A DNA stretch of 15,931 nt from JAOADN01 sp049323795. GTDB lineage: Bacteria > Pseudomonadota > Alphaproteobacteria > Rhodobacterales > Rhodobacteraceae. The stretch lies in NCBI GenBank assembly GCA_049323795.1, contig JBMOOH010000029.1:1-15931 (forward strand), in the 5' to 3' direction. Positions 14,201 through 15,931 of this stretch are shown piece by piece (within the stretch, counting starts at the first letter, position 1; the number at the start of each line of letters is the position of its first letter). Both the position numbers and the translations under genes were made by a program. The notes beneath the pieces were generated by a model, which had not been told where the DNA came from, did not search any database, and saw only the letters and a list, made by a program, of their open reading frames with translations.

Positions 14201-14874
14201 AACAGCCGGGCCTCGCGCACCCAGAGGTCCATGATGCCCCCTTCGTTCACCAGATCGTCGGCGACGGACTGGATGAAGCAGGCGTGCGGCTGGGGATGTT
14301 CGTAGGCGCTGTCGGACTTCACGAGCTTGCCGGTGGCGTGATCGACATAGAAGTGGCCCTGGCTCGGGCCGTCGATGCCATAGGCCCAGTGCAGGCCGGT
14401 GTTGAACCATTGCGGGCTGTTCGGCGCGGCCATCTGGCGGGCGAGCATCACGCGCATCTCGTCGTAATAGGCGCGCGCGTCGGCCTCGGCGGTGAAATAG
14501 CCGCCCTTCCAGCCCCAGTAGGCCCAGGCACCGGCGAGGCGGTCGAAGACCTGCCGCGCCGAGGTCTCGCCCACGAAGCGCTCTTGCCCGGGCAGCGCGG
14601 CGAGCGCGGCCTCGTCGGCGACCGAGCGCCACAGGAATTCGGGCACGCCCTTTTCCCGGACGCGCTTCAGCCGTGCGGGAACGCCCGCCTTGCGGAAATA
14701 CTTCTGCGCCAGAACGTCGGAAGCAACCTGGCTCCACGACTCCGGCACCTCGACGGCATCGTTCCGGAACACCACCTGTCCGTCCGGGTTGCGGATCTCG
14801 GACGTGGTCGTGGTGAAGGCGAGGCCGTCGTAGGCGTCGCGGTCGGCACGGGTGAACTTGCGTTCGATCTTCAT
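11215..14874 (-). CDS. nrdJ: Vitamin B12-dependent (class II) ribonucleoside-diphosphate reductase
   Basis: This enzyme reduces ribonucleotides to deoxyribonucleotides with adenosylcobalamin as radical source, independent of oxygen. The 1,219-residue protein has the RNR barrel: NSPQWFNTG (152-160), the redox cysteine C199 in HACFIQS, and the radical-site motif NPCSE (474-478, C476 thiyl) followed by the second redox cysteine C487 in DDTACNLASMNL. The class II length and the absence of an R2 partner gene fit. The C-terminus has a cysteine-rich tail (CSECGNFTLV, then CMKCNTCGGTSGC), probably a zinc-ribbon/redox tail. ATG 14874 is chosen because conserved sequence begins at MKIERKFTRADRDAYDG; upstream in-frame codons to 14955 look non-coding. 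The Shine-Dalgarno is weak (GCAGAGA). An NrdR-type box sits at the likely promoter. Confidence 0.97.
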   Translation of the reverse strand: MKIERKFTRADRDAYDGLAFTTTTSEIRNPDGQVVFRNDAVEVPESWSQVASDVLAQKYFRKAGVPARLKRVREKGVPEFLWRSVADEAALAALPGQERFVGETSARQVFDRLAGAWAYWGWKGGYFTAEADARAYYDEMRVMLARQMAAPNSPQWFNTGLHWAYGIDGPSQGHFYVDHATGKLVKSDSAYEHPQPHACFIQSVADDLVNEGGIMDLWVREARLFKYGSGTGTNFSSLRGEGEKLSGGGRSSGLMGFLKIGDRAAGAIKSGGTTRRAAKMVICDMDHPDIEQFINWKVIEEQKVASLVAGSRMHERQLNEIFAAIRTWDGSSEDAVDPVKNAALKAAIKGAKKVAIPDTYVKRVLDYAKQGYTSIEFPTYDTDWDSEAYASVSGQNSNNSVRVTDAFLKAVRDDADWALIRRTDGKVHKHIKARELWTQVGHAAWACADPGIQFHDTVNAWHTCPADGPIRGSNPCSEYMFLDDTACNLASMNLLTFYAGGRFDADGYVHATRLWTVTLEISVLMAQFPSKEIAQRSYDFRTLGLGYANIGGLLMTMGLGYDSDEGRALCGALTAIMTGVAYATSAEMAGELGAFPGYARNAGHMLRVIRNHRRAAYGQAEGYEAVNLTPVPLDHANIPVEGLGTLAKSAWDEALVLGERHGYRNAQATVIAPTGTIGLVMDCDTTGIEPDFALVKFKKLAGGGYFKIINRSVPAALEALGYKAAQAAEIVSHAVGHGTLGNAPGINHTALLGHGFGQAEIEKIEAALPSAFDIRFVFNKWTLGESFCRETLGIPEERLSDPTFDMLRHFGFSKAQIDAANDHVCGTMTLEGAPFLKPEHYAVFDCANPCGKTGRRYLSVDSHIRMMAAAQSFISGAISKTINMPNSATIEETLAAYELSHSLGIKANALYRDGSKLSQPLASALVEDDAEAEETLATGTPMEKVQVLAEKIVEKVIVKEIVRSHREKLPERRKGYTQKAIVGGHKVYLRTGEYRDGSLGEIFIDMHKEGAGFRAMMNNFAIAVSVGLQYGVPLEEFVEAFTFTKFEPAGMVQGNETIKNATSILDYIFRELAVSYLDRTDLAHVKPQGASFDDLGEGEDANIAEPSERAANRSIEVLKQISSTGYLRKRLPQELTVFQGGIGATGFGGAGPVAALNMLVPETMRATAIATGTVALDLRAKARMQGYEGEACSECGNFTLVRNGTCMKCNTCGGTSGCS

Positions 14875-15033
14875 TCTCTGCCCCAGTCCTTGCCGCGCCT
14901 CTGCCGGGCGCGCGCCGATTGCCAGTTCCCGCCGCCCAAGGCACGGGCCGTGCAAGGCACCTCCAGCGGCCGAACTGCGGCTCGGCCCCGCGGATCACCC
15001 GCGTTCTGTCGATGCTCTGGTCCCCCGTGCCGT
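14875..15033 (-). other. Long 5' leader of nrdJ
   Basis: Between the likely promoter and the nrdJ start are about 155 bases without a gene. I looked for a cobalamin riboswitch and saw no B12-box-like segment. One short dyad, GCACGG-G-CCGTGC, is present near 14940-14953. Confidence 0.35.
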
Positions 15034-15049
15034 CCACTATATCTTGTGG
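15034..15049. promoter_or_regulatory. NrdR box upstream of nrdJ
   Basis: CCACTATATCTTGTGG is a 16-bp near-palindrome that fits the NrdR box consensus (acaCwAtATaTwGtgt). NrdR represses ribonucleotide reductase genes when dATP/ATP is high. The minus strand of this box reads TATAGT (15041-15036), a good -10 for nrdJ, so NrdR binding would block the promoter. A poorer match lies 31 bp away at 15065-15080, the usual spacing of paired boxes. Confidence 0.75.
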
Positions 15050-15068
15050 CTTCGTTCGCGGCTCACAC

Positions 15069-15098
15069 AACTTGCCGTAGCGATCACGGATCGGTCAA
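15069..15098 (-). promoter_or_regulatory. Alternative nrdJ promoter
   Basis: On the minus strand TTGACC (15098-15093) is a good -35, with CAAGTT (15074-15069) after 18 bp as a weak -10. Initiation would be near 15061, just upstream of the NrdR box. The TATAGT inside the box is the competing -10 candidate but lacks a good -35. Confidence 0.35.
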
Positions 15099-15102
15099 CA
15101 GA

Positions 15103-15129
15103 TTTTTTGCTCTCACTCCGCGCAAAAAA
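15103..15129. repeat. Inverted repeat of A/T tracts upstream of nrdJ
   Basis: TTTTTTGC (15103-15110) and GCAAAAAA (15122-15129) are perfect inverted arms with an 11-bp spacer. The tract centres are 21 bp apart, two helical turns, which favours DNA bending just upstream of the nrdJ -35 region. No terminator role is suggested by its position between divergent genes. Confidence 0.5.
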
Positions 15130-15412
15130 CCGTTGACGGTCGCGGGGGCGCACCGCGGGCAGGGCCGAGGGCCGATTCCCAGCCGGCCGAGCCGGCGGAA
15201 AAGGCCGCGCACCGCGAGTGACTTGCGAGGGGCTGCTGCCGCCGGTCTGCAAGGCGGAACGGGCGGCCGGACCCCCGCGGCGGCGACCCGGGCGAAGGTC
15301 ATTGTGGCGCAACAAACGGCCAAAAACCCGCCCTCTGCCCCGCCCCGGCCCTTCTCGTGCCGCAATCCGGGAGCAGGAAGTCGGGCTGTAGTAACCTTAC
15401 CGAGTGACAGAC
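15130..15412. other. Gene-free region between nrdJ and the repeat-protein gene
   Basis: It presumably holds the promoter of the plus-strand gene at 15413. I see no convincing -35/-10; GTAACCTTACC at about 15391-15401 is the only AT-richer patch near the start. Confidence 0.35.
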
Positions 15413-15931
15413 ATGTTTACCTTCATTGGCACGATCGTGCTTTCGGCTGCCTCTCCGCAGCCCGCCGCCTTCGAGGCGTCCCCCCAATCATCGCCTCCGG
15501 CGCTGATCCGCGTCGCGGACCGAATCACCAGAGGCTGTTCCGGCTACTTCGGCGGATCCGGCGGCGAGTCCGGGGGATCGTCGCTTGGATGCGGCGGCCT
15601 GTCCGTCCCGCCCGCGACCGTCGGGAACGACGAACGGCACGGCGACGAACGGCATCTCTCGACGCGGCCGGTGGCCGCCCCGCCGCACGAAGACGGCCCC
15701 GCGGTCGATGAACCGGTGGTCGACGAGCCCGCGGTCGATGAACCGGTGGTTGATGAACCGGTGGTCGAGCCGGAACAGCCCGTGCCTCCGACCTCGGACG
15801 AGCCCTCGGATTCAGGGAATGGCAACGCCGGCGGCAACGGCGGCGCCGGTGGAGACAACGGCACCGGTGGCAACGGCGGAGCCGGCGGAGACAACGGCAA
15901 CGCCGGCGGCAACGGCAACGGCGGCAACGGC
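15413..15931 (+). CDS. Repeat-rich Pro/Gly/Asn protein (partial, C-terminus off the right edge)
   Basis: The frame from ATG 15413 is open for 173 codons to the window end. The first 19 residues (MFTFIGTIVLSAASPQPAA) could be a short signal peptide. Residues 40-62 are Gly/Ser/Cys-rich (three cysteines, at 42, 60 and near). Residues 98-120 are five copies of a VDEP-type pentapeptide (AVDEP, VVDEP, AVDEP, VVDEP, VVEPE), and from residue 135 a Gly/Asn-rich repeat (GGNGGAGGDNG) begins. In-frame periodicity of the repeats supports this strand over the Pro-rich frame on the other strand. There is no clear Shine-Dalgarno; GTG at 15404 is an alternative start. It is perhaps an exported surface or matrix-type protein; no family is recognised. 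Confidence 0.55.
   Translation, partial: MFTFIGTIVLSAASPQPAAFEASPQSSPPALIRVADRITRGCSGYFGGSGGESGGSSLGCGGLSVPPATVGNDERHGDERHLSTRPVAAPPHEDGPAVDEPVVDEPAVDEPVVDEPVVEPEQPVPPTSDEPSDSGNGNAGGNGGAGGDNGTGGNGGAGGDNGNAGGNGNGGNG

Noticed and set aside
14875..15412. Cobalamin riboswitch upstream of the B12-dependent reductase
   Set aside because: It was expected from function, but I saw no B12-box-like sequence or typical fold in the leader; the NrdR box explains regulation.
15695..15775. Tandem repeat that could be read as a CRISPR-like array
   Set aside because: Units are contiguous 15-bp coding repeats without spacers and stay in frame, so they are protein repeats.
15544..15927. Pro-rich minus-strand frame at the right edge
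   Set aside because: It is the complement of the Gly/Asn repeats. The VDEP repeats and a possible signal peptide favour the plus-strand reading.

Overview
The window is GC-rich chromosomal DNA (third codon positions mostly G/C) that looks like an alphaproteobacterium of the Rhodobacteraceae type. The pointers are a roughly 926-residue GlnE, an acetolactate synthase with the AGEASWLMNMQEMGTA wording, a class II (B12-dependent) ribonucleotide reductase of about 1,220 residues, a DUF2852 membrane protein and a leucyl/arginyl-tRNA-protein transferase. No rRNA, tRNA, CRISPR array or transposase gene was seen. This is mostly housekeeping sequence with a few small accessory insertions.

Left part (1-4025): a minus-strand run of glnE (3398-618), a conserved small protein (523-236) and the start of a CxxC membrane protein cut by the left edge (144-1). 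Divergent from glnE is a YbaK-type aminoacyl-tRNA deacylase with a TTG start (3519-4025). Middle left (4026-6241): a DUF2852 membrane protein whose promoter lies between two near-identical 19-bp palindromes, then a translationally coupled pair, bpt (N-degron transferase) and a VOC/glyoxalase-fold protein.

Centre (6242-9605): the branched-chain amino acid operon. A strong promoter is followed by a 15-codon leader ORF containing Leu-Ala-Ile-Val, mutually exclusive RNA pairings and a rho-independent terminator, the layout of a ribosome-mediated attenuator. Then comes ilvB (acetolactate synthase large subunit). Between ilvB and ilvH (small subunit) sit a BrnT-type toxin and a ribbon-helix-helix antitoxin of lower GC, with start/stop overlaps so that the whole set reads as one operon. 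This toxin-antitoxin pair inside an attenuated biosynthetic operon is the most unusual arrangement here.

Right part (9606-15931): two small secreted EF-hand proteins on the minus strand, each with its own ribosome binding site; a low-GC islet with a 46-residue Ala/Lys/Ser-rich gene of unknown function; then nrdJ on the minus strand with an NrdR-type box over its likely promoter. The right edge cuts a plus-strand gene for a repeat-rich protein (VDEP repeats, then Gly/Asn repeats).
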